The notes beneath the pieces were generated by a model. It was not told the origin of the DNA and did no database searches. It worked only from the letters and a program-made list of their open reading frames with translations. From Secundilactobacillus pentosiphilus (GTDB taxonomy: Bacteria; Bacillota; Bacilli; Lactobacillales; Lactobacillaceae), in the NCBI RefSeq assembly GCF_002217985.1, contig NZ_BCMI01000006.1, positions 1-64,000 of the forward strand: a stretch of 64,000 nt of DNA, read 5' to 3'. Position numbers and translations under genes: made by a program. The number at the start of each line of letters is the position of its first letter. The first letter of the stretch is position 1. Below are positions 35,486-46,062 of the stretch, piece after piece.

Positions 35486-36172
35486 ATGAAATATGGTATC
35501 TTATGCGCCATGGACGAAGAAATTGAAACGTTGAAAAAAGCGCTGATCAACGAAAACGTCGTTGATATTTCCGGCGTGTCATTTTACGAAGGTACCATCA
35601 GTGACCAGGACGTTATTTTAGTTCGTTCTGGAATTGGTAAGGTTCAGGCTGGTCTAACAACTGCACTGCTGATTACTCAGTTTCACGTGGACGTTGTCAT
35701 CAATTCAGGTTCAGCGGGCGGTATTGGTAAGGGTCTGCATGTTGGTGACGTGGTTTTGTCAACCCAAACGGCTTACCACGATGTTGATGCACGTGCTTTT
35801 GATTACGTTTATGGTCAATTGCCGCAACAGCCCGCTCGGTTTGACGCGGATAAAACGTGGGTTGCCCGGTTGGAAAAAGCTGCTGAATCGACAGGGCTCA
35901 ACGTTAAAACGGGTCTGATCGTTTCTGGCGACCAATTTATTGCCAGCCATGAGGCGGTGGAACAGATCTTAAAACATTTTCCAGATGCTTTATCCAGTGA
36001 GATGGAAGGTGCCGCAGTGGGTCAGGTTGCCCATCAGTTCAACACACCTTACGTGGTCGTTCGGGCGATGTCTGACGTTGGTGATGAAAACGCCGGTGTC
36101 AGCTTTGACGACTTCATTGTTGAAGCTGGTAAACGCTCTGCTCAAATGTTATTGGCACTGTTTGCAGCTTAG
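35486..36172 (+). CDS. mtnN: 5'-methylthioadenosine/S-adenosylhomocysteine nucleosidase
   Basis: A 228-residue nucleosidase that cleaves MTA and SAH and feeds the activated methyl cycle and AI-2 precursor formation. It begins MKYGILCAMDEEIE; the family blocks GIGKVQAGLTT, INSGSAGGI, SGDQFIAS and SSEMEGAAVGQVA hold the purine and ribose sites, and the catalytic aspartate is in RAMSDVGDE. Of two adjacent ATGs, the second has the better distance to gagg. Confidence 0.93.
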   Translation: MKYGILCAMDEEIETLKKALINENVVDISGVSFYEGTISDQDVILVRSGIGKVQAGLTTALLITQFHVDVVINSGSAGGIGKGLHVGDVVLSTQTAYHDVDARAFDYVYGQLPQQPARFDADKTWVARLEKAAESTGLNVKTGLIVSGDQFIASHEAVEQILKHFPDALSSEMEGAAVGQVAHQFNTPYVVVRAMSDVGDENAGVSFDDFIVEAGKRSAQMLLALFAA

Positions 36173-36193
36173 AGTTTTAAAGGAGTTTTTAAA

Positions 36194-37357
36194 GTGAAAG
36201 AAATATACTTAGACAATGCAGCCACCACCCCGATTTCCGACGAAGTACTCGCCGAAATGACGGATAAGCTGCAAAACGTTTACGGAAATGCGTCAACATT
36301 GTATGGTTTGGGACGACAGGCACATACTGTACTAGAAAACAGCCGTCAAATTATTGCGGCCAGTATCAATGCAGATGAAGATGATATTATTTTCACCAGC
36401 GGCGGTACTGAAAGTGACAACACTGCCATTATCCAAACGGCGTACGCTCGTCAGTCGTTGGGGAAGCACATCATTACCACGGCAATTGAACACGAAGCAG
36501 TCTTAAAACCGTTGCACTATTTGGAACAACAGGGATTTGAAGTGACTTATTTACCGGTTGACGAAAACGGTCAGATCAGTTTGGACGACTTCAAGCATGC
36601 TTTGCGTGACGATACTATTCTGGTCACAATCATGACGGGCAATAACGAAGTGGGCTCCCATATGCCGATCCACGAAATCGGTGAACTGCTGAAGGATCAC
36701 CAAGCGTGGTTCCATACGGATGCCGTTCAGGCCTATGGTTTACTGGATATTGACGTTAAGCGTGACCATATTGACATGTTATCTACGTCGGCTCACAAGA
36801 TCAACGGCCCCAAAATGGTCGGCTTCCTGTACCGCAAAACGGGTATTAACTTCCCTAGCTTTGTTAAGGGTGGCGACCAGGAGGAAAAACGGCGTGCGGG
36901 TACCGAAAACGTCCCAGGGATCGCCGGCATGGCCGCAGCGGTCAAAACCCTTACGTCCGCAGAAAAGGCGCATCGGCAAGCTAAGTACTACCAGTTTAAG
37001 CAGGACATTGTTAAAGGATTAACGGATGCGGGGGTTGACTTTGAGGTTAACGGCTCACTGAGTAAAAACAACCTTCAGCACGTTCTTAACCTTTGGATCA
37101 AAGGGGTTTCAACCTACGTGATGCAAACCAACTTAGACTTAGCGGGTATCGCTATATCCGGCGGTTCCGCATGTACCGCCGGGTCAATTGAGCCGTCACA
37201 CGTTTTGACAGCGATGTTTGGTTCTGATAGCCCCCGGATTTCAGAATCGATCCGGATCAGTTTTGGTCGTTATACGACTGAAGAAGATATTTCATCATTG
37301 GTAACAAATATTTCAAAAATTGTGTCTCGCGTAAAGGCACGCAGTGGGGTGAAGTAA
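36194..37357 (+). CDS. Cysteine desulfurase, NifS/YrvO type
   Basis: A 387-residue PLP enzyme that removes sulfur from cysteine. YLDNAATTP opens the protein; the PLP lysine is in STSAHKINGPKM (about residue 200), and the sulfur-carrying cysteine in GSACTAGS (about 327). DUF1831 and mnmA follow, so its sulfur most likely serves MnmA in 2-thiouridine formation at tRNA position 34, as for Bacillus YrvO. No iron-sulfur scaffold gene lies near. The start is GTG with aaggag upstream. Confidence 0.92.
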   Translation: MKEIYLDNAATTPISDEVLAEMTDKLQNVYGNASTLYGLGRQAHTVLENSRQIIAASINADEDDIIFTSGGTESDNTAIIQTAYARQSLGKHIITTAIEHEAVLKPLHYLEQQGFEVTYLPVDENGQISLDDFKHALRDDTILVTIMTGNNEVGSHMPIHEIGELLKDHQAWFHTDAVQAYGLLDIDVKRDHIDMLSTSAHKINGPKMVGFLYRKTGINFPSFVKGGDQEEKRRAGTENVPGIAGMAAAVKTLTSAEKAHRQAKYYQFKQDIVKGLTDAGVDFEVNGSLSKNNLQHVLNLWIKGVSTYVMQTNLDLAGIAISGGSACTAGSIEPSHVLTAMFGSDSPRISESIRISFGRYTTEEDISSLVTNISKIVSRVKARSGVK

Positions 37358-37358
37358 G

Positions 37359-37706
37359 ATGGCATTTGATAAAACAACTCAGTTACAAGGCGATGACCAA
37401 GCGTATACCATTAGTGACGGTATTAAGAAATTTTCACTAAGGGACGTGGGTTTTAACGAAAGTAAGAACGGCAGTTTTACGCTCAAACGCTCGCTGGATC
37501 CAACGTCACCTTACAGTGCGACCGTTGAGTTGAAAGTAACGGTTAATTCAGACCTAACGGGTTTTAAAATGGCAGCCGTCGCCGGTAATGGGTTACGGGA
37601 AGTTAATATTTTTAAAATGGAACGCAAAGATGCGTTTCTCGAGCAGTTTCACTACATTATGGAAAACTTGGCAGAGCGTGAGATCATTGTTCCTGTGGCG
37701 CACTAA
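37359..37706 (+). CDS. DUF1831 family protein
   Basis: A 115-residue protein without signal or membrane segment. The DUF1831 family is found in Lactobacillaceae beside cysteine desulfurase and mnmA, and a role in tRNA thiolation or sulfur transfer is inferred from that alone. No cysteine is present, so it cannot itself carry a persulfide. It begins two bases after the desulfurase stop. Confidence 0.82.
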   Translation: MAFDKTTQLQGDDQAYTISDGIKKFSLRDVGFNESKNGSFTLKRSLDPTSPYSATVELKVTVNSDLTGFKMAAVAGNGLREVNIFKMERKDAFLEQFHYIMENLAEREIIVPVAH

Positions 37707-37710
37707 ACGC

Positions 37711-37739
37711 TTGCAATCACTGTGATTGGCGTGTATTAT
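37711..37739 (+). promoter_or_regulatory. Probable promoter of mnmA
   Basis: TTGCAA at 37711-37716 and TATTAT at 37734-37739 have 17-base spacing. The spacer begins within a small palindrome (caatcactgtgattg) that could be a protein-binding site. Confidence 0.6.
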
Positions 37740-37796
37740 CATTTATACTGGATTTTTGCGACCTTCAACTCGTGGATTCTCCAGAATCTGTTATGA

Positions 37797-38936
<1,140 letters not shown>

Positions 38937-38944
38937 ACTGTGTC

Positions 38945-38988
38945 AAAACCAACTTGAGTTCGCCACTGAACTTGGGTTGGTTTTTTTG
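38945..38988 (+). terminator. Terminator after mnmA
   Basis: The stem aaaccaac-ttgagttc with its near complement gaacttgg-gttggttt is followed by seven T residues. Confidence 0.92.
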
Positions 38989-39054
38989 AGTTAACCTGTC
39001 ATAATAGTACTGATTTAATTTTTCAAAACCATCGTCAGATAAGAGGGAAAAACA

Positions 39055-39714
39055 TTGAGACTATTTTTTTTACGACATGGAAAAACCGAGTGGAACCTTG
39101 AATCCCGTTACCAGGGTGCTGGAGGTGATTCACCGCTCTTACCTGAAAGTTATGATGAAATCAAACAAGCAGGTGCTTATTTAAAACAGTTTAAATTTGC
39201 TCATATATATGCCAGTCCAATCAAGCGGGCACGGGATACGGCCAGTACCATCCGTCAGTATTTACCGGGAAGGCCAGCATTGAGTCTTTTAAGTCGGCTG
39301 GAAGAGTTTCACCTAGGTAAGATGGAAGGAATGCTCTTCAAAGAAGCACAATCCCGTTTTCCAGCAGAATTTGACGCGTTTCGCAACGCACCAGCTGACT
39401 ACCGGCCAGTGGAAATCGGCGGGGAAAGTTTTCGGGAATTGATCGACCGGATGACACCAGCCATTCAAACCATTGTGAAAAATTATCCCAATGATGACCA
39501 AGACATACTGATCGTCAGTCACGGAGCCGCCTTAAACGCGGAGATCAACGCGCTGTTAGGGACACCTTTGGCTCATTTACGTGACCGCGGCGGCTTGAGC
39601 AATACCTCAACCACCATTTTGGAAACGCGTGATGCCGGTGCTCACTATCGTTTAGTGGCCTGGAATAAAACCGATTATTTAAAACGTAAACTTGATGCAA
39701 CGGATACCATTTAG
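39055..39714 (+). CDS. Histidine phosphatase family protein (phosphoglycerate mutase-like)
   Basis: A 219-residue phosphatase of the histidine phosphatase superfamily. The phosphohistidine motif FLRHGKTEWN is at residues 5-14, with arginine in SPIKRARDTA and the second histidine in IVSHGAALNA. Length and motifs fit the broad-specificity branch rather than glycolytic GpmA. The start is TTG. It precedes a TPR protein gene by 12 bases, so the two are probably co-transcribed. Confidence 0.87.
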   Translation: MRLFFLRHGKTEWNLESRYQGAGGDSPLLPESYDEIKQAGAYLKQFKFAHIYASPIKRARDTASTIRQYLPGRPALSLLSRLEEFHLGKMEGMLFKEAQSRFPAEFDAFRNAPADYRPVEIGGESFRELIDRMTPAIQTIVKNYPNDDQDILIVSHGAALNAEINALLGTPLAHLRDRGGLSNTSTTILETRDAGAHYRLVAWNKTDYLKRKLDATDTI

Positions 39715-39726
39715 AGAGGCGACAAC

Positions 39727-40440
39727 ATGACTGAAACGGATAAGCAAGAAGCTGCGGCCCAAAAGGCTAAACGGGACGCAAAACAAAAAGAGTCAGAAAA
39801 ATTGCTGCACCGGCTGATTCAAGAAATCGATGACGATCCCAACAACTATCATACCTACTATGATCTGGGCGCCTTATTGGTTGAACTTAAGAGCTACTCT
39901 CAGGCGGAAGAACTCATGATGAAGGCACTGGGGCTGTTCGCTGACAAGAGTCGCGCGGCCAAAGACACGTTAACGTATGGTCTGGGTAACGTGTACTACG
40001 AAGCTGGTGAATACCAAAAAGCCATTGAACAGTTCAATCAGGTTAAAGACTCGCAGCTGAAAAGCGATGCCTACATGATGCTGGCTCAAAGTTACATGGG
40101 TAATAACGACCATAAGACTGCGCTAGTATTTGCACTGACCGCGGCCGAGAATCATCAACAAGACCCCCAAGTCAATCAATTGATCGCGGATAACTTACTG
40201 GCAGTGGGCAGCTTTAAGGAAGCTGCAGAATATTATGATAAAGCTTTAGCCAGTGAACCTAAGAACGGCCACGCCCAGTTTGACCGGGGCATCGCTGCCG
40301 TGGTTATGGGCGAAGATGCTACCAAGTACTTTGAAAGAGCGAAGCAATTAGATCCTAAGTACTATGAAAAAGGGCAGGTGCGGTTAGCTGATATTCAAGC
40401 AGCCCTGACCAAAAAGAAAGATGATCAAAAGAAAGCGTAA
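39727..40440 (+). CDS. Tetratricopeptide-repeat protein
   Basis: A 237-residue helical protein with about five TPR units (for example YHTYYDLGALLVELKSYSQA, YGLGNVYYEAGEYQKAIEQF and AAEYYDKALASEPKNGHAQF). The N-terminus is a charged helix. It is a scaffold for protein contacts, and partners are unknown. Its position before recD2 is common in lactobacilli. Confidence 0.85.
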   Translation: MTETDKQEAAAQKAKRDAKQKESEKLLHRLIQEIDDDPNNYHTYYDLGALLVELKSYSQAEELMMKALGLFADKSRAAKDTLTYGLGNVYYEAGEYQKAIEQFNQVKDSQLKSDAYMMLAQSYMGNNDHKTALVFALTAAENHQQDPQVNQLIADNLLAVGSFKEAAEYYDKALASEPKNGHAQFDRGIAAVVMGEDATKYFERAKQLDPKYYEKGQVRLADIQAALTKKKDDQKKA

Positions 40441-40452
40441 GCTGAAAGTGGG

Positions 40453-42984
40453 ATGAACGAAGTGGCCAGTGAAAAGATAAGTTTATTTGATGCGGAGCAA
40501 CAACCACAGCAATCCTATATCGTGGGTACGGTAGCGGCTACCTTCTTTGAAAGTCCTGACAGTTTTTATAAGGTCTTGCTGGTAAAAGTGTCAGCCACCA
40601 ACTTAAACTGGCACGGTGACGAAATCGTGGTGACGGGTAATTTTGCTGATGTAGCCGAAGAAATGCCGTACCGCTTTTTTGGTAAACTGGTCGATCATCC
40701 CAAGTACGGTCAGCAATTTCAGGCCGATAATTATCAAAATGAAGCCCCAACAACTAAGGAAGGCATCATTCAGTATCTTTCAGGGGATGACTTCCCGGGG
40801 TTAGGCAAGAAGACGGCCGAAAAAATCGTTGCTTTACTGGGTCTGACTGCAATCGATAAAATCAATCAAGATCCTTCAGTACTGGATCCGCTTAATTTAA
40901 AAACCGAAGTTAAACAGACTTTAATTGATAATTTAACCAGCAATAATGGTGTTGAACAAATTATTATTGGTCTCAACGGCTACGGCTTTGGCAGTCGGCT
41001 AGCCAGTGCCATTTTTGAACGGTATAAAGAAAAAACACTGCAGGTGATTCAGGAGAACCCGTATCAACTGGTTGAAGATATTAACGGTGTCAGTTTTAAA
41101 CGTGCGGATCAAATTGCTGAACAGTTAGGCATTGGTACCCAGTCACCCCAACGAATTCAAGCTGGTTTGCTGCAAACGCTGAGTGAACTTGCGATGTCTG
41201 ATGGCAATACGTTTACTAGCGCCGAGCCGTTGCTTAACGGGACCATTCGGCTGTTGCAGGAAAGCCGTAATGAAGCGGTCAATCCGCAGTTGATTGCTGA
41301 TCAGCTGGTTGAACTGGGTAAAGAGCAAAAAGTTGTTGGCGAAGGTAACCGGATCTTCTTAAAGAGCCTTTATGATGCAGAATGGCAAGCGGCTGAACAC
41401 CTCAACCGCATTTCACAAGCGTCTGACTTAGAGGCGTTTGATGACGCTGTCATTGAAAAACAAATGCGACTGGTTGAGCGAAACTTAGGGATCACCTACG
41501 ATGAGTCGCAGGAGTCAGCGATTTTATCAGCTATTCAGTCCCACGTTTTCCTGCTGACTGGAGGACCAGGAACCGGTAAAACGACGATCATCAACGGCAT
41601 CGTTAATTTGTACGCTAAGCTGCATGAGCTGTCGTTGGATATTAATCAGTATAAAGACAAACCCTTTCCAATCTTATTGGCGGCACCGACTGGCCGGGCT
41701 GCCAAACGGATGAGCGAGACGACCGGTTTGCCTGCCAGCACGATTCACCGCCTGTTAGGGTTAACCGGCCGGGAAAATAACGACGACGTTACGGCCAAAG
41801 ACCTGGAAGGGGCTTTACTGATCGTAGATGAAATGTCGATGGTTGACATTTACCTGTTCCGGACGCTGCTTCGGGCAATTCCGGATACGATGCAGGTGGT
41901 TTTGGTCGGTGATAAAGATCAGCTGCCATCAGTTGGTCCCGGACAGGTTTTCTTTGACCTATTGAGCAGTCATCGTATAAAAGCGATGGAGCTGAATACG
42001 ATTTACCGGCAAGATAATGATTCATCGATTATTCCGTTGGCTCACGATGTAAAAATGGGCCGTTTACCAGCTGATTTCACCCAAAATAAACCGGACAGAT
42101 CGTTCATTCGCTGCAACGCCTACCAAATGCCTTCGGTGATTGAACAGATCGTTGGCAAAGCCAAAGAACGCGGATTCACAGCGGATGATTTTCAGGTATT
42201 AGCGCCGATGTATCGCGGTCCAGCCGGGGTAACGCGGTTAAATACGATTATTCAAGAAATCATGAATCCGCTAAGCGATACCCGCAAAAAGGAAGTTGAG
42301 TTTCGTGGCGAAAAATTCCGGATCGGCGATAAGGTCTTGCACCTGGTCAATAGTCCGGAAAACAACGTTTTTAATGGCGATATCGGCACCATCGTGGGGA
42401 TCACCTTTGCTAAGGCGAAAGGGAATACGGATAAAGTCGATAAGCTCACGGTGGCCTTTGACCAAACGGAAGTCACGTATCCGCGAAACGAGTGGGATAA
42501 GCTGACGTTAGCGTACTGTACATCGATTCATAAGGCTCAGGGAAGTCAGTTTAAAATGGTGATCTTACCCATGGTCATGCAGTATTCACGCATGCTGCAG
42601 CGTAATTTACTATACACAGCGATTACCAGGGCTAAGTCGACGCTGATTTTACTGGGTGAACAGGGGGCGTTTGAACAAAGCGTTAAGCGCCAGTCAGTTA
42701 ACCGTAATACAGCGTTAGTGGATCGGATCACGGCTACTATCAGTGATGTCCAGGAGTCTATTGCCGATCAGCAGGCGGCTGACAGACCAGCTCCCAAAAA
42801 GGCAGCCGATCAGTCAGCTAACGTACCGGCAGATTCAGCAGATCATGCCGAAACGCCGACTGATGATCAAGCACCAGCATTATTAAATGATGGCATCTTA
42901 ACGATGTCGCTGGTTAGCAGCGGTCAAATCGATCCGATGATTGGAATGGGAAAAGTCACGCCAAAATCGTTTACTAACAAATAA
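40453..42984 (+). CDS. recD2: RecD2-type ATP-dependent DNA helicase
   Basis: An 843-residue superfamily 1B 5'-3' helicase that acts without RecBC. The N-terminal extension of about 330 residues holds helix-hairpin-helix-like segments (FPGLGKKTAEKIV, GVSFKRADQIAEQLG). Motor motifs are Walker A TGGPGTGKTT, Walker B LLIVDEMSMVD, GDKDQLPSVGPG, and the C-terminal CTSIHKAQGSQF. The last 80 residues are a Pro/Ala/Asp-rich tail. A role in replication-fork repair is known for RecD2 of Bacillus and Deinococcus. Confidence 0.94.
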   Translation: MNEVASEKISLFDAEQQPQQSYIVGTVAATFFESPDSFYKVLLVKVSATNLNWHGDEIVVTGNFADVAEEMPYRFFGKLVDHPKYGQQFQADNYQNEAPTTKEGIIQYLSGDDFPGLGKKTAEKIVALLGLTAIDKINQDPSVLDPLNLKTEVKQTLIDNLTSNNGVEQIIIGLNGYGFGSRLASAIFERYKEKTLQVIQENPYQLVEDINGVSFKRADQIAEQLGIGTQSPQRIQAGLLQTLSELAMSDGNTFTSAEPLLNGTIRLLQESRNEAVNPQLIADQLVELGKEQKVVGEGNRIFLKSLYDAEWQAAEHLNRISQASDLEAFDDAVIEKQMRLVERNLGITYDESQESAILSAIQSHVFLLTGGPGTGKTTIINGIVNLYAKLHELSLDINQYKDKPFPILLAAPTGRAAKRMSETTGLPASTIHRLLGLTGRENNDDVTAKDLEGALLIVDEMSMVDIYLFRTLLRAIPDTMQVVLVGDKDQLPSVGPGQVFFDLLSSHRIKAMELNTIYRQDNDSSIIPLAHDVKMGRLPADFTQNKPDRSFIRCNAYQMPSVIEQIVGKAKERGFTADDFQVLAPMYRGPAGVTRLNTIIQEIMNPLSDTRKKEVEFRGEKFRIGDKVLHLVNSPENNVFNGDIGTIVGITFAKAKGNTDKVDKLTVAFDQTEVTYPRNEWDKLTLAYCTSIHKAQGSQFKMVILPMVMQYSRMLQRNLLYTAITRAKSTLILLGEQGAFEQSVKRQSVNRNTALVDRITATISDVQESIADQQAADRPAPKKAADQSANVPADSADHAETPTDDQAPALLNDGILTMSLVSSGQIDPMIGMGKVTPKSFTNK

Positions 42985-43043
42985 TGATAGTGTACTATTT
43001 GTTTAAGTCGTTTAGTTGATAATATCAAATCTGGAGGAAAAAC

Positions 43044-44006
43044 ATGCCAAATCAGAGTGAGACTACGCATCCATTAAAGATGTTTGCGTTAAATTCAAAC
43101 AAGCCGCTGGCAGAAAAAATCGCTGCAGCAGCTGGCGTTGAGCTGGGGAAGGCAACAATTAAGCATTTTAGTGACGGTGAGATTTCAATTACCGTGGATG
43201 AAAGTATTCGTGGCGACGATATTTTCTTGATTCAATCGGTTTCGGATCCCGTTAATACTAATCTGATGGAATTAATGATCATGGTGGATGCTGTCCGTCG
43301 TGCCAGTGCCTATTCGATTACGGTGGTGATTCCTTACTACGGGTATTCCCGTGCCGATCGCAAAGCACGTTCCCGGGAACCCATTACAGCCAAGTTGATC
43401 GCGTCGTTATTAGAAGATGATGGGGTCGACCGGGTCGTGACCCTTGATCTGCATGCAGCCCAGCTGCAAGGCTTCTTTGATATTCCAATGGATCATTTGG
43501 AAGCCACGCCGTTATTAGCCGGTTACTTTATTGACCATGGTTTAACGGATAATTTAGTGGTGGTTTCCCCAGACCATGCCGGGGTATCAAAAGCCCGTCG
43601 AATGGCGGACTTGTTGCAGGCGCCGCTGGCAATTATTGATAATCGGGACCCTGACAAATCAACGACTTCCGCTGAGGCAGTCATTGGTTCAGTTAAGGGT
43701 AAAAACGCCATTTTAGTAGATGATATCATTGACACTGCCGTGCGCATCTCAATTTCAGCACAAACGTTGAAAAACGCCGGCGCTAACGATATTTACGCCG
43801 TGGCAACTCACCCGGTATTTAGTAAAAACGCCGTTACTCAGATGAAAAACTCACCGTTGAAAAAAGTGGTCGTGACCGATTCGATTCAAATGCCCGAAGC
43901 CAAAATGTTCGATAAACTTGAAATCATTTCAGTAGGTGATTTAATGGGTCAGGCCATTCGGCGAATTTATTCTGAGCAGAGTGTGGGACAGCTTTTCATT
44001 AATTAA
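43044..44006 (+). CDS. Ribose-phosphate pyrophosphokinase paralog with an altered PRPP loop
   Basis: A 320-residue member of the Prs family, which makes PRPP from ribose 5-phosphate and ATP. The catalytic flexible loop region [20 protein letters not shown] and the metal-binding [11 protein letters not shown] are intact. The PRPP-binding loop reads D226-D-I-I-D-T-A-V-R-I, where active enzymes have DTAGTI or DTGGTI; the glycine and threonine that grip the 5-phosphate are Val and Arg. It may be a diverged second copy with low or regulatory activity, and a canonical prs would then be elsewhere. It lies alone between recD2 and a lipoprotein gene. Confidence 0.88.
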   Translation: MPNQSETTHPLKMFALNSNKPLAEKIAAAAGVELGKATIKHFSDGEISITVDESIRGDDIFLIQSVSDPVNTNLMELMIMVDAVRRASAYSITVVIPYYGYSRADRKARSREPITAKLIASLLEDDGVDRVVTLDLHAAQLQGFFDIPMDHLEATPLLAGYFIDHGLTDNLVVVSPDHAGVSKARRMADLLQAPLAIIDNRDPDKSTTSAEAVIGSVKGKNAILVDDIIDTAVRISISAQTLKNAGANDIYAVATHPVFSKNAVTQMKNSPLKKVVVTDSIQMPEAKMFDKLEIISVGDLMGQAIRRIYSEQSVGQLFIN

Positions 44007-44037
44007 AACCTTAATCGCCTGAGATCGATTACTGATG

Positions 44038-44076
44038 CATTGTCTGTTCACATTGAGAAGAGACAATGTTTTGTTT
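44038..44076 (+). terminator. Terminator after the prs paralog
   Basis: The 8-bp stem cattgtct/agacaatg with a 15-base loop is followed by a T-rich run interrupted by G. Confidence 0.65.
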
Positions 44077-44120
44077 GTTTTAGACTAAAAATTTCAGACT
44101 AGAGACGGAGAATAAGTCAC

Positions 44121-45761
44121 ATGACATTAAAAAAAATCTTAATAGGTATTGGCGGTGCTGCTTTGGCTTTGACGTTGGCTGCTTGCGGTCAGTCAAAAAC
44201 CAGCAGCAGTCAGCAAATGGCTAATAGTCAAGTGCTTAACCTCAGCACCACCGATACGATTTCAACATTAGATAATTCAGCAGCATCTGAATCAGTTAGC
44301 TTGACGGCGTTATATGCCACGAACGAAGGTTTATATCGTCTAGGGAATCATTCAAAAATTGAAAACGCGTTGGCCACCAAAACACAGGTGTCTAAGGACG
44401 GGTTAACCTATACGTTTAACCTGCGCCAAGACGACAAGTGGAGTGATGGCAAGCCCGTGACAGCACGGGACTTCGTTTATTCGTGGCGACGGACTGCTGA
44501 TCCTAAAACAGCTGCTAATTACGCTTACCTCTTTAACGGCATTAAGAATTTCAGTGCCATTCAAAAAGGAAAGCTGAGTCCCAACCAGCTAGGCGTTGCT
44601 GCTCCAAGCAAGGATAAGCTGGTGGTGACTTTGAGTCGCCCAGTACCATACTTTAAACTGTTATTAGCTTTTCCAACGTTCTTCCCAGAGCAGCAGTCCG
44701 CTGTGAACAAGTACGGTAAACAGTATGGTAACAATAGCCAAGACGTTTCTAACAACGGGCCGTTCAAAGTGGCTGGCTGGAACGGAACGAATAATACTTG
44801 GCGTTTAAAGAAGAATCCCAATTACTGGGATAAAAAGCACGTTCATTTAAGCCAGATCAAATACCAAGTTGTGAAGAGCCCCAGCACTGGGCTTAACCTG
44901 TACAACCAAAACAAACTTGACGTGACGCCGTTGACGGGAACCCAAGTGGCCAACTATCAAAATAACAAGGGCTTCAAGAAGTTTGAAGGCGGCTCAATGA
45001 TGTACCTGCAAATGAATCAAAAGCGGAACAAAGCACTGAGAAACGTCAAGGTTCGCCAGGCGCTTTCGCAGATCATCAATAAGCAGGCTTTGGCGACTAA
45101 GGTGTTACGTGACGGCTCTACCGCCCCGAAAGGGTTTGTCTCAACTAACCTCAGTAGAAATCCGAAGACGAACGCGGACTTTGCAACGGACGCTTACGTT
45201 AAATCTGGGGTTACCTATAATTCGAGCAACGCTAAAAAACTTTGGGTTCAAGGAATGAAAGAAGTCGGTCAAAAGAAGCTGACCTTAACGTTGCTGAGTG
45301 ACGATACTGATCAGGCGAAGACGACTACCCAATACCTTCAGGATCAATTCGAGAAACTGCCGGGTCTGACCGTCCATATTGATAACGTGCCTTACAAGAA
45401 TCGACTGGCGCGTTCTTCAAACGGTAACTTTGACTTAGTTGTTTCACTGTGGGGAGCTGATTTTGCGGACCCAATTAACTTCTTGAGCCTGCAAGAATCT
45501 AATAACCCGACTAATAATGGTAAGTGGTCCAACAAAGCATACGACAAGCTGATCAATGCTTCCCAGACAACGGATGCCAATCATCAGCAAGCCCGCTACC
45601 AAGATTTGGTCAATGCGGAAAAGGTTCTCATGAAGGATCAAGGTGTCATCCCGCTGTATCAGCCATCTACCACGGAACTATGGCGGCCAAATGTCCACGG
45701 CTATGTCTGGAACCCAGCCGGTATGAGCAAAGGGCTTAAAAGTATTTACTTAACTAAATAG
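44121..45761 (+). CDS. Oligopeptide ABC transporter substrate-binding lipoprotein
   Basis: A 546-residue solute-binding protein of the OppA/SBP_bac_5 family. A signal peptide ends in the lipobox LAAC with cysteine at residue 22, so the protein is lipid-anchored outside the cell. Family blocks are LAPTLxT-like AKTQVSKDGLTYTFNLRQD and WSDGKPVTARDFVYSWRR. No opp permease or ATPase gene lies nearby, so this is an orphan binding protein that must use a transporter elsewhere or act as a pheromone or peptide sensor. A terminator on each side makes it monocistronic. Confidence 0.93.
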   Translation: MTLKKILIGIGGAALALTLAACGQSKTSSSQQMANSQVLNLSTTDTISTLDNSAASESVSLTALYATNEGLYRLGNHSKIENALATKTQVSKDGLTYTFNLRQDDKWSDGKPVTARDFVYSWRRTADPKTAANYAYLFNGIKNFSAIQKGKLSPNQLGVAAPSKDKLVVTLSRPVPYFKLLLAFPTFFPEQQSAVNKYGKQYGNNSQDVSNNGPFKVAGWNGTNNTWRLKKNPNYWDKKHVHLSQIKYQVVKSPSTGLNLYNQNKLDVTPLTGTQVANYQNNKGFKKFEGGSMMYLQMNQKRNKALRNVKVRQALSQIINKQALATKVLRDGSTAPKGFVSTNLSRNPKTNADFATDAYVKSGVTYNSSNAKKLWVQGMKEVGQKKLTLTLLSDDTDQAKTTTQYLQDQFEKLPGLTVHIDNVPYKNRLARSSNGNFDLVVSLWGADFADPINFLSLQESNNPTNNGKWSNKAYDKLINASQTTDANHQQARYQDLVNAEKVLMKDQGVIPLYQPSTTELWRPNVHGYVWNPAGMSKGLKSIYLTK

Positions 45762-45784
45762 CAATCACTTAAATGTGAAATGAG

Positions 45785-45833
45785 CAAAAGCTTAAAAACC
45801 AGTCGTGTACGATTGATTTTTAAGCTTTTTTGT
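45785..45833 (+). terminator. Terminator after the lipoprotein gene
   Basis: The stem aaaagcttaaaaa/tttttaagctttt with inner pairs agtcg/cgatt is followed by a T-run. Confidence 0.88.
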
Positions 45834-45951
45834 TGGTTATTTCTACTGGGTTTCAAGCCTAGCAAAAATGTTATTGCTTACAAAAGGGTTTGCTTATTGA
45901 CCTAATTTTTTCAAAAAAACGTGAAAAAACGGGCTTCAAAAGCGAATTGGT

Positions 45952-45980
45952 TTGAAATTTTCATTAAAACATGATATACC
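45952..45980 (+). promoter_or_regulatory. Promoter of murQ
   Basis: TTGAAA at 45952-45957 and TATACC at 45975-45980 have 17-base spacing; the start would be near 45987, placing the cre site at about +8 to +21. Confidence 0.6.
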
Positions 45981-45994
45981 TGAATAATAGGAAA

Positions 45995-46008
45995 TGAAAG
46001 CGATAACA
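45995..46008 (+). promoter_or_regulatory. cre site (CcpA operator) upstream of murQ
   Basis: The 14-mer TGAAAGCGATAACA fits the catabolite-responsive element consensus TGWAANCGNTNWCA at every position. Lying just downstream of the predicted transcription start, it should repress murQ when a preferred sugar is present. Confidence 0.8.
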
Positions 46009-46062
46009 ATTAAAAAAGTTCCTTACAGTTCAGGGGCGTTTTATGAAAGTGGAGGATTTAAA

